DNA of 64,000 nt from an uncultured Helicobacteraceae bacterium (GCA_944323885.1 CALUUD010000001.1:1-64000); one strand, 5' to 3'; positions 17,390 through 27,106 are shown, counted from the first letter of the stretch. Program-made: numbers and translations. The notes: generated by a model not told the origin, from the letters alone.

Positions 17390-17692
17390 ATGTTCAACCC
17401 AAACGACCTAAGCAAAATGATTAATCAATTTCAAGATACATTTAAAAATATGGAAGAAAAACAAGCAAATACTATTTTTAGCGCTACAAGTGGCGGTGGA
17501 TTAGTTAAAGCTAGTATAAATGGAAAAGGTGAGCTAGTGGATTTAACAATAGATAAAAGCTTACTTGATGATGTAGAATCTCTTCAGATTCTAATAATTG
17601 GTGCTATAAATGAAGCCTATAAAAATGTAGATGAAAATAGAAAAAATAGTGCAATGGAGCTTTTTGGTGGTATTTCGCCATTTAATAATTAA
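17390..17692 (+). CDS. ybaB: YbaB/EbfC nucleoid-associated protein
   Basis: This family forms small DNA-binding dimers with tweezer-like helices. The 100-residue protein shows the usual pattern: an N-terminal helix (LSKMINQFQDTFKNMEEKQ), the strand pair SGGGLVKASINGKGELVDLTID, then a C-terminal helix ending AMELFGGISPF. H. pylori HP0035 is the recalled counterpart, again between panD and a PDZ-type protein. In other bacteria it is often next to recR; that is not so here. Confidence 0.92.
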   Translation: MFNPNDLSKMINQFQDTFKNMEEKQANTIFSATSGGGLVKASINGKGELVDLTIDKSLLDDVESLQILIIGAINEAYKNVDENRKNSAMELFGGISPFNN

Positions 17693-18686
17693 GATTTTTA
17701 GTTTATTTTTTTTAGTAAATATTACACTAGGTTTAGATTTTAGTAAATGTCAAGAATATTATCTAAAAACATCAAAAACATTTAGTGGAATAAATGCTAT
17801 ACATATAGGGAATGGACTTTATCTTGCATACTCAAGCAAACAGGTAGAAGATAGCAAACTTATCAAATCATCACCACTTATTGGTCTTTATCTCTTTAAA
17901 GATGAGGCAATTAATAGAAAATTTGATTTACTAAATATTAAAAAAAATATAAAAGTAGTGGCTATAAATAAAAATCAAATAATACAAGGAAAAATAATAA
18001 AGAAACAAACTTCAATTAAAAATCTAGCAATTTTTAGCAACAATATGCAAGAAAATAGCATTATTAGCGATATTTGCTATCAAATATATGGAATCTCAAC
18101 AAATGGCAATAGATTTATTGATAAAAAATATATAGATTTTTTCCTATCAAATAATGATTTGGATTCCACAAAATATGCAATATCTGCATATTCCTATATA
18201 GGAATAGATGTAGATAAAAATCTAGTAGTAAGCAAAGTAAATCCATTAATTATTAAAAATATCAAGATTGGAGATAAAATTAAAAGCATTAATGATAATA
18301 CGCTTAAAACAAATGATGATTTTTTTGACAAAGTTACTATAGTAAAACCAAATACGCAAATAAAAATAAAAACAGATAATAGTAATTTTGAGATTAATAC
18401 ATTACCATTAAATACACCATTTGATATACAAAATACATACTTAGAAGCACTTGGAATAGCAATAAATAAAGATTTAATAATAACAAATAATCCGCCAAAT
18501 AGCGATTTTAACAATGGTGATAAAATTTTAAAAATAAATAAAATGAATATAAAAAATATAAATGATATAGATAGTGCCATAGATTCGACCTTTAGAGATG
18601 ACTTAAATATTTTAGTACTTAGAAGAAATTTTGAATTTTTTATTAACATAAAAGGTTTTAAAAATATAGATAGGATGATGGAATGA
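17667..18686 (+). CDS. secreted PDZ-domain protein of unknown function (HP0036-like)
   Basis: I choose the GTG at 17667, seven bases after a GGAG ribosome site. It gives an N-terminal signal peptide (VFRHLIIKIFSLFFLVNITLG) and a protein of 339 residues. An ATG at 17631 in the same frame would add 12 residues and overlap ybaB further. The mature protein has an N-terminal domain with few landmarks and a C-terminal region with two PDZ-like halves: VNPLIIKNIKIGDKIKSIND and NPPNSDFNNGDKILKINKMN. The catalytic motifs of HtrA-type proteases are absent, so it is probably a periplasmic binding or scaffold protein. Its stop overlaps the ispA start (ATGA). Confidence 0.75.
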   Translation: MVFRHLIIKIFSLFFLVNITLGLDFSKCQEYYLKTSKTFSGINAIHIGNGLYLAYSSKQVEDSKLIKSSPLIGLYLFKDEAINRKFDLLNIKKNIKVVAINKNQIIQGKIIKKQTSIKNLAIFSNNMQENSIISDICYQIYGISTNGNRFIDKKYIDFFLSNNDLDSTKYAISAYSYIGIDVDKNLVVSKVNPLIIKNIKIGDKIKSINDNTLKTNDDFFDKVTIVKPNTQIKIKTDNSNFEINTLPLNTPFDIQNTYLEALGIAINKDLIITNNPPNSDFNNGDKILKINKMNIKNINDIDSAIDSTFRDDLNILVLRRNFEFFINIKGFKNIDRMME

Positions 18687-19525
18687 AAGAAGTATTAGAA
18701 GATTTTGAAGATTTCTTAAAAACTCATGATACTAGTATATTTAAAAGCTTTCATCCGTACTTTCAAAATGCATTTTGGGAGATGGTTGTAAATGGTGGTA
18801 AAAGATTTAGACCAAGTCTATTTTTTAGCATAGTTTTAGCAAATAAAAAAGAAATAATAAAAGAATCTTTTGTTATAGCCTTAGCAATAGAAGTTTTACA
18901 TACTTACTCATTGATTCACGATGATTTGCCTGCAATGGATAATTCTCCACTTAGAAGATCTCATCCAACATTACATATAAAATATGACGAAACAAGTGCG
19001 ATATTATCTGGGGATGCACTAAATACATATGCTTTCTATTTGATTAGCAATTCAAATTTTAATGAAAATATAAAAACAAAATTAATACAATCATTGTCAT
19101 TTGGTGCTTTAAAGATGGTGCTAGGACAAGCATGTGACTGCTATTTTGAAAATAATATATTAAACAAAGATGAAGTAGATTTTATACATATTAATAAAAC
19201 AGCTGCACTTATTGCAAGCTCTCTAGAAATGGGAGGGATAATTGCAGATTGCACGCAAGAAGAAATAAACAGATTACATCAATTTGGCATAAAACTTGGG
19301 TTATATTTTCAGATAAGGGATGATATATTAGATGCAACAAGCAAAGAAATCAACGAGGGCAAACCAATAAATAATGATTCAAATAAAAATAGCTATGTAA
19401 ATTTATTAGGCATAAATAAAGCACAAAAAGCAAAAGATAAGTTAAAGAATATTTTATTATCAGAGTTACAAAGCATGAAAAAAGACATAAAAGATAATTT
19501 AGAGCAATTATTGCAAGTTTATTAA
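18683..19525 (+). CDS. ispA: (2E,6E)-farnesyl diphosphate synthase
   Basis: IspA condenses isopentenyl and dimethylallyl diphosphates to farnesyl diphosphate, the precursor of undecaprenyl phosphate and quinone tails. The 280-residue protein has the first Asp-rich motif in HDDLPAMDNSPLRR, the GGKRFRP substrate motif near residue 38, and the second Asp-rich motif as FQIRDDILD. The residues before the first motif (LHTYSLIH) bear on chain length. The ATG overlaps the previous stop. surE follows after 15 bases, as in H. pylori by memory. Confidence 0.94.
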   Translation: MKEVLEDFEDFLKTHDTSIFKSFHPYFQNAFWEMVVNGGKRFRPSLFFSIVLANKKEIIKESFVIALAIEVLHTYSLIHDDLPAMDNSPLRRSHPTLHIKYDETSAILSGDALNTYAFYLISNSNFNENIKTKLIQSLSFGALKMVLGQACDCYFENNILNKDEVDFIHINKTAALIASSLEMGGIIADCTQEEINRLHQFGIKLGLYFQIRDDILDATSKEINEGKPINNDSNKNSYVNLLGINKAQKAKDKLKNILLSELQSMKKDIKDNLEQLLQVY

Positions 19526-19540
19526 TCAAGGATATATGGT

Positions 19541-20314
19541 ATGAAAAATATTTTAATTACAAATGATGATGGTTTTGATTCTCCTGCTCTTGAAGCATTA
19601 GTAGATGCCATTAAAGGATTAGGTAGAGTTATAGTGGTTGCACCAGCAAGTGAAAAATCTGCATGTGGGCATGGGCTTACTCTAACAAAACCTTTGAGAT
19701 TTATAAAAGTAAAAGATGATTTTTACAAACTAGACAATGGAACACCATCTGATTGCATTTATCTTGCATTAAATACAATGTATGAAACAAAACCAGATTT
19801 GATAATATCAGGCATAAATATAGGATCAAACATGGGAGAAGATGTCACATATTCAGGAACGGTTGCAGGTGCAATGGAGGGTGCAATAAGAGAGATTCCT
19901 AGTATTGCAATTTCTCAAGTTATAAATGACAAAGATGATATTTTTACCTTTGATTTTACACTAACAAAAAAGATTATAAGAGAGATTGTAGAAAAAATAC
20001 TAAATAACACTTTTCCACTACAAGGAAGAAAATTATTAAATATCAATATTCCAAATGTCAAACAAAAACAATATAAAGGTATCAAAATCACACAATTAGG
20101 ATATAGATTATATGGGAATGATGCTCATTTACACAGAAATCCAAGAGGCCAAGAATATTATTGGTTAGGACTGCATCCATTGGCTTGGGATGAGAGAAAA
20201 GAAAATAATTCAGATTTTAAGGCTATTTTTGATGGATATACAAGCATTACACCAATTTTACTAGATTTAACAAGTTATGATGATATAAATACATTAGCTA
20301 ATTGGATACAATAG
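19541..20314 (+). CDS. surE: 5'-nucleotidase SurE
   Basis: SurE is a metal-dependent nucleotidase acting on nucleoside monophosphates, linked to stress survival. The 257-residue protein begins ILITNDDGFDSPAL, which holds the metal-binding Asp pair. It also has VVAPASEKSACGHGLT, the NGTPSDCIYLAL segment and ISGINIGSNMGEDVTYSGTV with the metal Asn. Length and motifs fit. It lies between ispA and the gene for the small acidic protein in one operon. Confidence 0.95.
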   Translation: MKNILITNDDGFDSPALEALVDAIKGLGRVIVVAPASEKSACGHGLTLTKPLRFIKVKDDFYKLDNGTPSDCIYLALNTMYETKPDLIISGINIGSNMGEDVTYSGTVAGAMEGAIREIPSIAISQVINDKDDIFTFDFTLTKKIIREIVEKILNNTFPLQGRKLLNINIPNVKQKQYKGIKITQLGYRLYGNDAHLHRNPRGQEYYWLGLHPLAWDERKENNSDFKAIFDGYTSITPILLDLTSYDDINTLANWIQ

Positions 20315-20340
20315 AAATTTAATAATTTTTGGAGAAAAAT

Positions 20341-20499
20341 ATGGATAACATAAAACAATATATGCAAAATGAAGAAGAATTCGATGAAGAGTTTGAAGAA
20401 GGATGGGATGAATATGAAGAATATGAAGATAGTGTAAATTATAATTATGATGAAGATGATTATTCAATAGATAATGAATATGAAGATGAACAATATTAA
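20341..20499 (+). CDS. 52-residue, extremely acidic small protein
   Basis: An ATG at 20341 with a GGAG ribosome site eight bases upstream opens a 52-codon frame ending at TAA 20497-20499. Roughly half the residues are Asp or Glu and many of the rest are Tyr or Asn, as in EEFDEEFEEGWDEYEEYED. There is no membrane segment and almost no Lys or Arg. The 3' end overlaps the start of aguB, so translation of the two is likely coupled. I do not recognise it. Highly acidic small proteins can mimic DNA or bind basic partners or cations, but nothing here decides that. Confidence 0.7.
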   Translation: MDNIKQYMQNEEEFDEEFEEGWDEYEEYEDSVNYNYDEDDYSIDNEYEDEQY

Positions 20500-21358
20500 T
20501 ATAGCTTTAATACAGCATTCATTCAAACAAAATAAACAAGACACTATAAAATGCACAACAGAGTTGATAAGAAAAGCAGCATATAATGGTGCAAACTTGG
20601 TATGTTTGCAAGAGCTTCATACTACAGAATATTTTTGTCAAAGTGAAAATGTAGAGTTTTTTAGATATGCAGAATCTTTTGATGAAGATATGCAATATTT
20701 TTCAAAAGTAGCCAGAGAAAATCAAGTAGTTCTTGTTAGCTCATTATTTGAAAAAAGGGCTAAAGGTTTATATCATAACACATCTGTTATATTTGAAAAG
20801 GATGGAAGTATTGCAGGCAAATATAGAAAAATGCATATACCTGATGATCCTAGTTTTTATGAAAAATTCTATTTTACAATAGGGGATAACGAGTTTAGAC
20901 CTATAGAAACTTCACTTGGTAAAATTGGAGTATTAATCTGCTGGGATCAATGGTATCCAGAAGCTGCTAGATTAATGGCTTTAGGCGGTGCAGAGATACT
21001 AATATATCCAACAGCAATAGGATTTGATAGATTAGATTCAGATGATGAAAAACAAAGACAACTAGAAGCTTGGATTGCAGTGCAAAGAGGTCATGCTATA
21101 GCAAATGGAGTTTTTGTAGCAGCAATTAATCGTGTTGGATTTGAAGCATTTAATGATAGTGGTATTGATTTTTGGGGCAATAGTTTTATATTTGGTCCAC
21201 AAGGTGAATTACTAGCAAAAGCAAAAAGCAAAGAAGATGAAGTGATACAAACTACAATCAATATGGATAGGATATCGCAAGTTAGAAATATTTGGCCTTT
21301 TTTGAGGGATAGGAGAATTGAGTTTTATAGCAATATAACTAAGAGATATATTGACTAA
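20474..21358 (+). CDS. aguB: N-carbamoylputrescine amidase
   Basis: AguB hydrolyses N-carbamoylputrescine to putrescine, the last step of polyamine synthesis from agmatine. The 294-residue nitrilase-superfamily protein has the Glu-Lys-Cys triad in LVCLQELHTTEYF, KYRKMHIPDDPSFYEKFYF and GVLICWDQWYPEAARL. The DDPSFYEKFYFTIGD segment is characteristic of this subgroup. Three in-frame ATGs lie at 20474, 20480 and 20486; the third (MNNINIALIQH) gives the most usual family start. It overlaps the small acidic gene, and MATE follows with no gap. No agmatine deiminase gene is visible here. Confidence 0.92.
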   Translation: MNMKMNNINIALIQHSFKQNKQDTIKCTTELIRKAAYNGANLVCLQELHTTEYFCQSENVEFFRYAESFDEDMQYFSKVARENQVVLVSSLFEKRAKGLYHNTSVIFEKDGSIAGKYRKMHIPDDPSFYEKFYFTIGDNEFRPIETSLGKIGVLICWDQWYPEAARLMALGGAEILIYPTAIGFDRLDSDDEKQRQLEAWIAVQRGHAIANGVFVAAINRVGFEAFNDSGIDFWGNSFIFGPQGELLAKAKSKEDEVIQTTINMDRISQVRNIWPFLRDRRIEFYSNITKRYID

Positions 21359-22681
21359 GTGAATAAAATCAACTTTAAAAAACACTATAAAAAGATTTTA
21401 AGTATTGCTATTCCATCTGGATTAAATTCTCTATTAGATATTATAAATATAGTGATTGGTATATTTATAATTGGAAAAATTTCAAGTCATCACATCATTG
21501 CAGTTGGACTTGGATTAAATTTTTTTATGTTAATTTATGCAGTGACAAATATATTTTTTGTTGGCACAAGTGCACAGATATCAAGATTATTTGGGAAACA
21601 AGATTTTGATGGAATCAAAAATGTGCTATCAAGTATGTTCTTTGGAGCAGTAATACTTGCAATACCTATATATTTTATTGCAAATATTTCATATTCCATA
21701 TATTTTGATTGGATTGGTGTAGATGAAACATCAAAAATACTAGGTGAAATCTTCATATATATAATGCTGTATAGCATTCCAGCATTGATTGCAAAAGTTA
21801 TCTTAGTTGCAGGTTTTACTTCTATTGGTGATACAAGAACACCATTTATTATCAAATTAATAATATCAATAATTAATATAGCACTAAATTATATCTTAAT
21901 ATTTGGTATTGTGTTTGAAGCGTTAGATATAGCAGGAATGGCAATTGCAAATTTGCTTACAACATATACTGAATTAATAATACTTCTTGCATTATTAACT
22001 AAAAAAACATCAATACTAAAATTAAAGTTATTTTTTTCACTAGATATTATTAAAAAAGGCATAAAAATTGGAATACCAGTTGGAATAGAAAGAGGATTTA
22101 CTATAGTATCACTACTACTAATATCAAAGTTTGTAGCAGCATATGGTAGTGATTATCTAGCTGGTTTTCAAATTGCAACAAGAATTGAAGCATTTGCATT
22201 TATGCCAAGTTTTGGTTTTATGATAGCATCAATGGCACTTGCTGGACAATACCTAGGTGAAAACAACACAAATAATCTAAAACAATCAACATACACAACA
22301 ATGATTCTAGCATCGATATTTATGGGGTTTATGGGGTTAATTATGATTGTATTTGGAAAAGATTTAAGTATGCTTTTTAGTAAAAAGGATTCTATATTGT
22401 ATAGTTCTGTTGCATATCTAACATATATTGGCTTATCACAGATTCCACTTGTATTTATTTTTGTATTAGATGGAGCATGTAGGGGTGCAGGTGCTACTAA
22501 AATATCATTAGCAATAAATATTATATCAATATGGGCATTTAGAATTCTGCCCATGTATATATGCTATAAAGCTGGATTACCAATAATTAGTATCTATATA
22601 ATAATCTTAATTGAAACATTTATTAGAGGTATTGCTTTTTTTTATATCTTTAAAAAATATTTCAACAAAATCTTTGTTTAA
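21359..22681 (+). CDS. MATE-family multidrug/Na+ antiporter
   Basis: The 440-residue integral membrane protein has about 12 hydrophobic segments in two related halves, as in MATE efflux proteins: LSIAIPSGLNSLLDIINIVIG in the first half and GIKIGIPVGIERGFTIVS in the second. The family exports cationic drugs and dyes in exchange for Na+ or H+. It starts with GTG directly after the aguB stop, so it is coupled to the polyamine gene; a link to export of a related amine is only a guess. The 3' end overlaps the porin gene end by four bases. Confidence 0.9.
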   Translation: MNKINFKKHYKKILSIAIPSGLNSLLDIINIVIGIFIIGKISSHHIIAVGLGLNFFMLIYAVTNIFFVGTSAQISRLFGKQDFDGIKNVLSSMFFGAVILAIPIYFIANISYSIYFDWIGVDETSKILGEIFIYIMLYSIPALIAKVILVAGFTSIGDTRTPFIIKLIISIINIALNYILIFGIVFEALDIAGMAIANLLTTYTELIILLALLTKKTSILKLKLFFSLDIIKKGIKIGIPVGIERGFTIVSLLLISKFVAAYGSDYLAGFQIATRIEAFAFMPSFGFMIASMALAGQYLGENNTNNLKQSTYTTMILASIFMGFMGLIMIVFGKDLSMLFSKKDSILYSSVAYLTYIGLSQIPLVFIFVLDGACRGAGATKISLAINIISIWAFRILPMYICYKAGLPIISIYIIILIETFIRGIAFFYIFKKYFNKIFV

Positions 22682-23841
22682 AACCCAAGACGAAATGCAA
22701 TACCAGTTTGAGTTATAACAGGAACTGCAACCTTTCCATTGTGAGTGTTTAAAAGATAAAAAATAACATTGGTGTTAGGGCTTGTTTTCCAATCAAAATA
22801 AAAGTTTAACTCACCTTGTGAATAGTTAGTATTATCTGCACTTAAATTTTTATTAAAAACATTATATCCATATACAAGATATGTTTGAATAACATTAGAA
22901 TCTATACCAAATTGGCCATAAAATAAATTTACATTTCTTTCATAATTAAGCACATCACCACCAAAATAAAAAAATGGATTAAATGAATTTCCAGTGACCT
23001 GTAAACTACCCATACCAGATGATGAGCCAGTCCTAATATAACCCAGCTTTCCATAAAATATATTTGCTCTAAATCCAATATCTGCATTAAATAACAAACT
23101 AATTTTATTTCTAAATTCACTATTTTTATGTTCAAAACCAGTTACAATTCCAGAACTAGCTGTTATGTATTTAGTATCTAAACTAGCCTTAAATGCAATA
23201 AAACTATATAACTGTGGAGTAGTTAAGCCGTATAACTTTAATTTTAAAAAACTAAACATATCTAAAGTAGCACCTAAATAATATGCTCCACCATATTTTG
23301 TATTTAGTTTTTCAAATCCTGATAATTCCCTTGGTAAAACAGTACCTTGCTGATTTATCCAAATAAAATCAATAAGCAAAAATCCTAAAGACTTATTTTG
23401 AAACCAAAACCCATCAAAATGATTTGAAATTAAATCATTATCATCTTCCAATCTACCAACACGAATACTTGTATCACCATCAAAATATTCTAGATAACTC
23501 CTTGCAAGCATGGCTTTATTGATATCCCAAAAATCTCTTGATGCATCACCACGCCCACCAGGATAGAAAGAGTTTTTATTTGCTTCAAATAATGGTACAG
23601 CTCCCCTAAAACCTATATGTGCTCTAAAATAACCATAAAAAGCACTTCTATAATACAATCCAAATGATGTTGCTAAAAAAGCATTATTTTGATAGCGCGT
23701 ATTGCTTATATCAGGGCTCGAATTGGTGTAATCAAATAATAAGTGAATATCACCTTCTTTTACACCAGATTTTATAGCATCTACAAATCCATTTGAGAAC
23801 ACAAAACTAATAAAAATAAAAATAAAAATAAAAATACGCAA
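22678..23841 (-). CDS. outer membrane porin, Opr/Hof type
   Basis: The 387-residue protein has a signal peptide (MRIFIFIFIFISFVFS, cleaved before NGFVDA) and amphipathic beta-strands throughout, closing with a terminal Phe after GIAFRLGF as in outer membrane barrels. Segments such as GRLEDDNDLISNHFDGFWFQNK and YYLGATLDMFSFLKLKLYGL fit the Campylobacterota Opr/OprD-like porins. The pore is likely for small solutes; its substrate cannot be told. The signal peptide is encoded by a hexamer repeat (23811-23834). It is the last gene of the panC operon, nine bases downstream. Confidence 0.8.
   Translation of the reverse strand: MRIFIFIFIFISFVFSNGFVDAIKSGVKEGDIHLLFDYTNSSPDISNTRYQNNAFLATSFGLYYRSAFYGYFRAHIGFRGAVPLFEANKNSFYPGGRGDASRDFWDINKAMLARSYLEYFDGDTSIRVGRLEDDNDLISNHFDGFWFQNKSLGFLLIDFIWINQQGTVLPRELSGFEKLNTKYGGAYYLGATLDMFSFLKLKLYGLTTPQLYSFIAFKASLDTKYITASSGIVTGFEHKNSEFRNKISLLFNADIGFRANIFYGKLGYIRTGSSSGMGSLQVTGNSFNPFFYFGGDVLNYERNVNLFYGQFGIDSNVIQTYLVYGYNVFNKNLSADNTNYSQGELNFYFDWKTSPNTNVIFYLLNTHNGKVAVPVITQTGIAFRLGF
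23811..23834. repeat. four tandem TAAAAA hexamers inside the porin signal peptide
   Basis: Plus strand reads TAAAAA four times in a row; on the coding strand this gives the Ile-Phe run of the signal peptide hydrophobic core. Gain or loss of one unit keeps the frame but changes the core by two residues. Confidence 0.8.
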
Positions 23842-23850
23842 ATTTTCTCC

Positions 23851-24684
23851 TTAAAACCAACAATTATCTAATAATCTAACTTTACCAACCCTAGCTGCAA
23901 TGATAAGCAATGAAGAGTCCTTCTTTACCATATCTATAGTTTCTAAATTCAAATCAACAATATTGCAATAATCGACATCTAAACCTTTAAGACAATCTAA
24001 TGCAGCATTCTCTATTTTTTTTGATTCTAGATTATTTACCATAACAAGTGATATGGCAGATCGTATTGCTTGTGGTATTTTTAATGCCATTTCATAAGAT
24101 CTAGAATCTAAATAAATATTTCTTGAACTTAATGCCAAATTATTTTTGTCTCTTATGGTATCACAAGAAACTATATTGATATCTAAGAACAAATCATTAA
24201 CCATTTTCTTTATAATTAATAATTGCTGTGCATCTTTTTTTCCAAAATATGCATTTGAAGGATTGATAAGATTAAATAATTTTAAAACCACTCTAAGAAC
24301 ACCACTAAAATGATTAGATCTAAATGCACCTTCAAATACATTAGCCATTTTTTTAGGAGGGAACAATATAACCTCATTATCCAATCCATTTGGATACAAC
24401 ATATCTATACTAGGTATAAATACAGCATCCGCTCCTGCACTTTTGCATAACTCTATATCTTTATCTTCCATTCTTGGATAGATATCAAAATCCTCATTTA
24501 CTCCAAATTGGGTAGGATTAACAAATAAAGAAACAATAGTAATATCATTATTTGACACTGAATTTTTAATAAGTGACAAATGACCTAAATGCAATGCACC
24601 CATAGTAGGGACAAAACCGATAGATTTACTACAATGATTTTTTTTAAATACCCTTAATTCTTCTATAGTCCTTATGATCTGCAT
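23851..24684 (-). CDS. panC: pantothenate synthetase
   Basis: PanC joins pantoate and beta-alanine with ATP to form pantothenate. The 277-residue protein carries FVPTMGALHLGHLSLI (the nucleotidyl-transferase HxGH-type site), VSLFVNPTQFGVNEDFDIYPR, FSGVLRVVLKLFNLINP, YFGKKDAQQLLIIKKMV, and the KMSKS-like ALSSRNIYLD. Length is normal. The ATG overlaps the pyrF stop by one base. Beta-alanine comes from PanD and the product is used by CoaX, both in this window. Confidence 0.97.
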   Translation of the reverse strand: MQIIRTIEELRVFKKNHCSKSIGFVPTMGALHLGHLSLIKNSVSNNDITIVSLFVNPTQFGVNEDFDIYPRMEDKDIELCKSAGADAVFIPSIDMLYPNGLDNEVILFPPKKMANVFEGAFRSNHFSGVLRVVLKLFNLINPSNAYFGKKDAQQLLIIKKMVNDLFLDINIVSCDTIRDKNNLALSSRNIYLDSRSYEMALKIPQAIRSAISLVMVNNLESKKIENAALDCLKGLDVDYCNIVDLNLETIDMVKKDSSLLIIAARVGKVRLLDNCWF

Positions 24685-25397
24685 TATAAAATCTCCAAAA
24701 TTTTCTTAACCAATAATGAAGGATTGCTATGGTTATAAATAGGTCTTCCTATAACTATAAAATCACTATCATAGTTCAATGCCATTTTTATAGAAGTAAC
24801 CCTACTTTGATCATCTTTGTTATTATACAAATCTAAATTACAATCAAAATCTGAACTAATAGGTCTAATACCTGGTGTAAGAGTAAGTAAATTGTATCTA
24901 TCTTTAATTATTCTAGATTCTAATGCAGAACAAACCATACCATCAATACCACATTCATAGCCAATCTTTGCAAACTTCAATACTGCGTTATTGATACTAT
25001 CATTATATACTTCATGGAAATCTTCATTATTAAAACTTGTTAAAGCACTCACAGCAAATACCAGAGGATAATCATCCCTTGACTTTATATAATCTCCAAT
25101 AACACTTAATGCATTTCTACCAGCACTAGAGTGGATAGTAATGATATCAATTTTTAATTTTGATATTTCATTGATAGAATCTAGCATTGTATTTGGAATA
25201 TCATAAAGTTTTAGATCAAGAAAAATTTTAAATCCAAGATTCTTTAATTCATTTATAAAATTTATTCCATCACGAATAAAACTTCTTAAACCAACTTTTA
25301 CATATATGTTATTTAAGTTGTTATTTGCAAGTTCTTTACACAAGCTAAAATTATCATTTTTACTTGCCATATCAAGTGCAATACAAAGCTTTGCCAT
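24684..25397 (-). CDS. pyrF: orotidine 5'-phosphate decarboxylase
   Basis: PyrF decarboxylates OMP to UMP, the last step of pyrimidine synthesis. The 237-residue TIM-barrel protein has LCIALDMASKND at the start, the catalytic KIFLDLKLYDIPNTM with the Asp-Lys-Asp array, DIITIHSSAGRNAL, TLTPGIRP and FIVIGRPIYNHSNP. It is packed between nusB and panC with one-base overlaps on both sides. Confidence 0.97.
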   Translation of the reverse strand: MAKLCIALDMASKNDNFSLCKELANNNLNNIYVKVGLRSFIRDGINFINELKNLGFKIFLDLKLYDIPNTMLDSINEISKLKIDIITIHSSAGRNALSVIGDYIKSRDDYPLVFAVSALTSFNNEDFHEVYNDSINNAVLKFAKIGYECGIDGMVCSALESRIIKDRYNLLTLTPGIRPISSDFDCNLDLYNNKDDQSRVTSIKMALNYDSDFIVIGRPIYNHSNPSLLVKKILEIL

Positions 25398-25825
25398 TAA
25401 TTTTCACCACTACTTGATTTGTTTCTTGGATAATTCTTACTTATTGCATCTAAAACCCCATTAACAAACCTAACAGTATTATCACTGCCTAATATCTTTG
25501 ATATTTCTAAAGCTTCATTAATGATAATTGCAACATCGAGCTTGCTAAACATAATCTCATATACACCAAGTCTAATAATACATTTATCAATAATTCCAAT
25601 TCTTGAATAATCCCAACCCTTTAATGAAGAAATTATTGCATTATCAATTACTTGCAAATTTGCAATTACACCATCAAATAAATCTAAAGCAAAACTTAAT
25701 TGAGCATTTTTAATTTTTCTTTGCTCTAAAATACTATTTGCAAATTTTCTAATATTATCATTACCACTATCATACGCATACAAAAGTGATACTACCGCTT
25801 CTCTTGCGTGTGTTCTTGTAGCCAT
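25397..25825 (-). CDS. nusB: transcription antitermination factor NusB
   Basis: NusB binds boxA RNA with ribosomal protein S10 to support rRNA antitermination. The 142-residue all-helical protein starts [19 protein letters not shown], the Arg-rich helix that contacts boxA, and ends with the helix GSDNTVRFVNGVLDAISKNY, both typical. It follows ribH, as in many bacteria and in H. pylori. A boxA-like element lies in this window at 211-230. Confidence 0.95.
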   Translation of the reverse strand: MATRTHAREAVVSLLYAYDSGNDNIRKFANSILEQRKIKNAQLSFALDLFDGVIANLQVIDNAIISSLKGWDYSRIGIIDKCIIRLGVYEIMFSKLDVAIIINEALEISKILGSDNTVRFVNGVLDAISKNYPRNKSSSGEN

Positions 25826-26289
25826 TATATTTTCTTATACAAACTCATCATTTCAATCAAGGCACTCATAGCCTCGAATCCTTTATTGCCCACTTTAGTT
25901 CCTGCACGCTCAATTGCCTGCTCTATCGTATCTGTAGTAAGCAATCCAAAACTAACACAAGCATTGTATTTCAATGCGGAAGCTGCTATACCTTTTGTAG
26001 CTTCTGCGCTTACATAATCAAAATGAGGTGTAGCCCCACGAATAACAGCTCCAAGACAACATATGCCATCATAATTACCATCATTAAGAAGTCTGTTTAA
26101 TACAAATGGTATTTCATAAGCACCTGGAACAAGCATTAAATCTAAACTATCATCATTACCTCCATGACGCAAAAAACTATCCCTGGCACCCTCAATTAAT
26201 CTATCTGTTATTAAGTGGTTAAACCTTGAAGCAATTATTGCAACTCTTTCACTACCATCAAGTTTTAGATCACCTTCTATTTTATTCAT
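25825..26289 (-). CDS. ribH: 6,7-dimethyl-8-ribityllumazine synthase
   Basis: RibH condenses a ribityl-uracil with a four-carbon phosphate to the direct riboflavin precursor; the enzyme forms hollow capsids or pentamers. The 154-residue protein has [52 protein letters not shown] with the catalytic His, [17 protein letters not shown] and [13 protein letters not shown]. The start overlaps the kdsA end by 8 bases. Confidence 0.97.
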   Translation of the reverse strand: MNKIEGDLKLDGSERVAIIASRFNHLITDRLIEGARDSFLRHGGNDDSLDLMLVPGAYEIPFVLNRLLNDGNYDGICCLGAVIRGATPHFDYVSAEATKGIAASALKYNACVSFGLLTTDTIEQAIERAGTKVGNKGFEAMSALIEMMSLYKKI

Positions 26290-27103
26290 TATTGTCTCCT
26301 TTAGAAATATTTAAAATATCTATCAACTTATTTACCATATATTCTATTAATTTAGAATCTATCATGTTAGCACCATCACTTAGGGCATTTTTTGGATCAT
26401 TATGAGTTTCTAAAAAGAAACCATCAACACCAACAGCAGCAGCAGCACGCGCTAATGGAAATACAAATGAGCTATCACCAGAACTCTTTCCTCCACCAAG
26501 CCCTGGCATTTGAACACTATGAGTTGCATCAAAAATTGTTGGTGCAAATTTTCTCATAATAACCAAACTTCTCATATCAACTACAAGATTTCCATAACCA
26601 AAACTACTACCTCTCTCTGTAGCCCACACCTTTAGCTTTTCTGAAATATCATAACTAGCACTATTACCACCCCTAGTTTTTACTGCCTTAAGTAATGCAT
26701 ATTGCATATCTAAAGGATTTAAAAATTGCCCTTTTTTAATATTTATGATTTTATCTGTTTTTGCAACCTCTACTATCAAATCTGTTTGCCTGCAAAGTAG
26801 TGCTGGAATCTGTATCACATCTGCAACCTCCGAAACAATACCTACTTGATTGCATTCATGGACATCTGTAATAATTTTATAACCATATTCTTTTTTTATA
26901 CTATTTAAAATATCCAACCCCTCTTTTATGCCAACACCACGATAATTCTCCAAACTTGTTCTATTTGCTTTATCAAAACTTGCTTTAAAATAAAAATCTA
27001 TATTAGGATTATTTGATATTTTCTTTAAATCATCTGCAATAATTTTAATCTTGTCATAACCTTCTATTGAACAGGGCCCCGCCATAAGGATTATTTTCTT
27101 CAT
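26282..27103 (-). CDS. kdsA: 3-deoxy-8-phosphooctulonate synthase (KDO 8-P synthase)
   Basis: KdsA condenses PEP and arabinose 5-phosphate to KDO 8-phosphate for the LPS inner core. The 273-residue protein has [43 protein letters not shown]-type segment near residue 95, [11 protein letters not shown], and [19 protein letters not shown]. Length is standard. It sits 3 bases after the carbonic anhydrase gene. With lpxB it supplies the LPS pathway. Confidence 0.96.
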   Translation of the reverse strand: MKKIILMAGPCSIEGYDKIKIIADDLKKISNNPNIDFYFKASFDKANRTSLENYRGVGIKEGLDILNSIKKEYGYKIITDVHECNQVGIVSEVADVIQIPALLCRQTDLIVEVAKTDKIINIKKGQFLNPLDMQYALLKAVKTRGGNSASYDISEKLKVWATERGSSFGYGNLVVDMRSLVIMRKFAPTIFDATHSVQMPGLGGGKSSGDSSFVFPLARAAAAVGVDGFFLETHNDPKNALSDGANMIDSKLIEYMVNKLIDILNISKGDNNE

Positions 27104-27106
27104 TAA

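Noticed and set aside
22168-22554. Minus-strand open frame of 128 codons
   Set aside because: It is antisense to the MATE gene and of biased composition.
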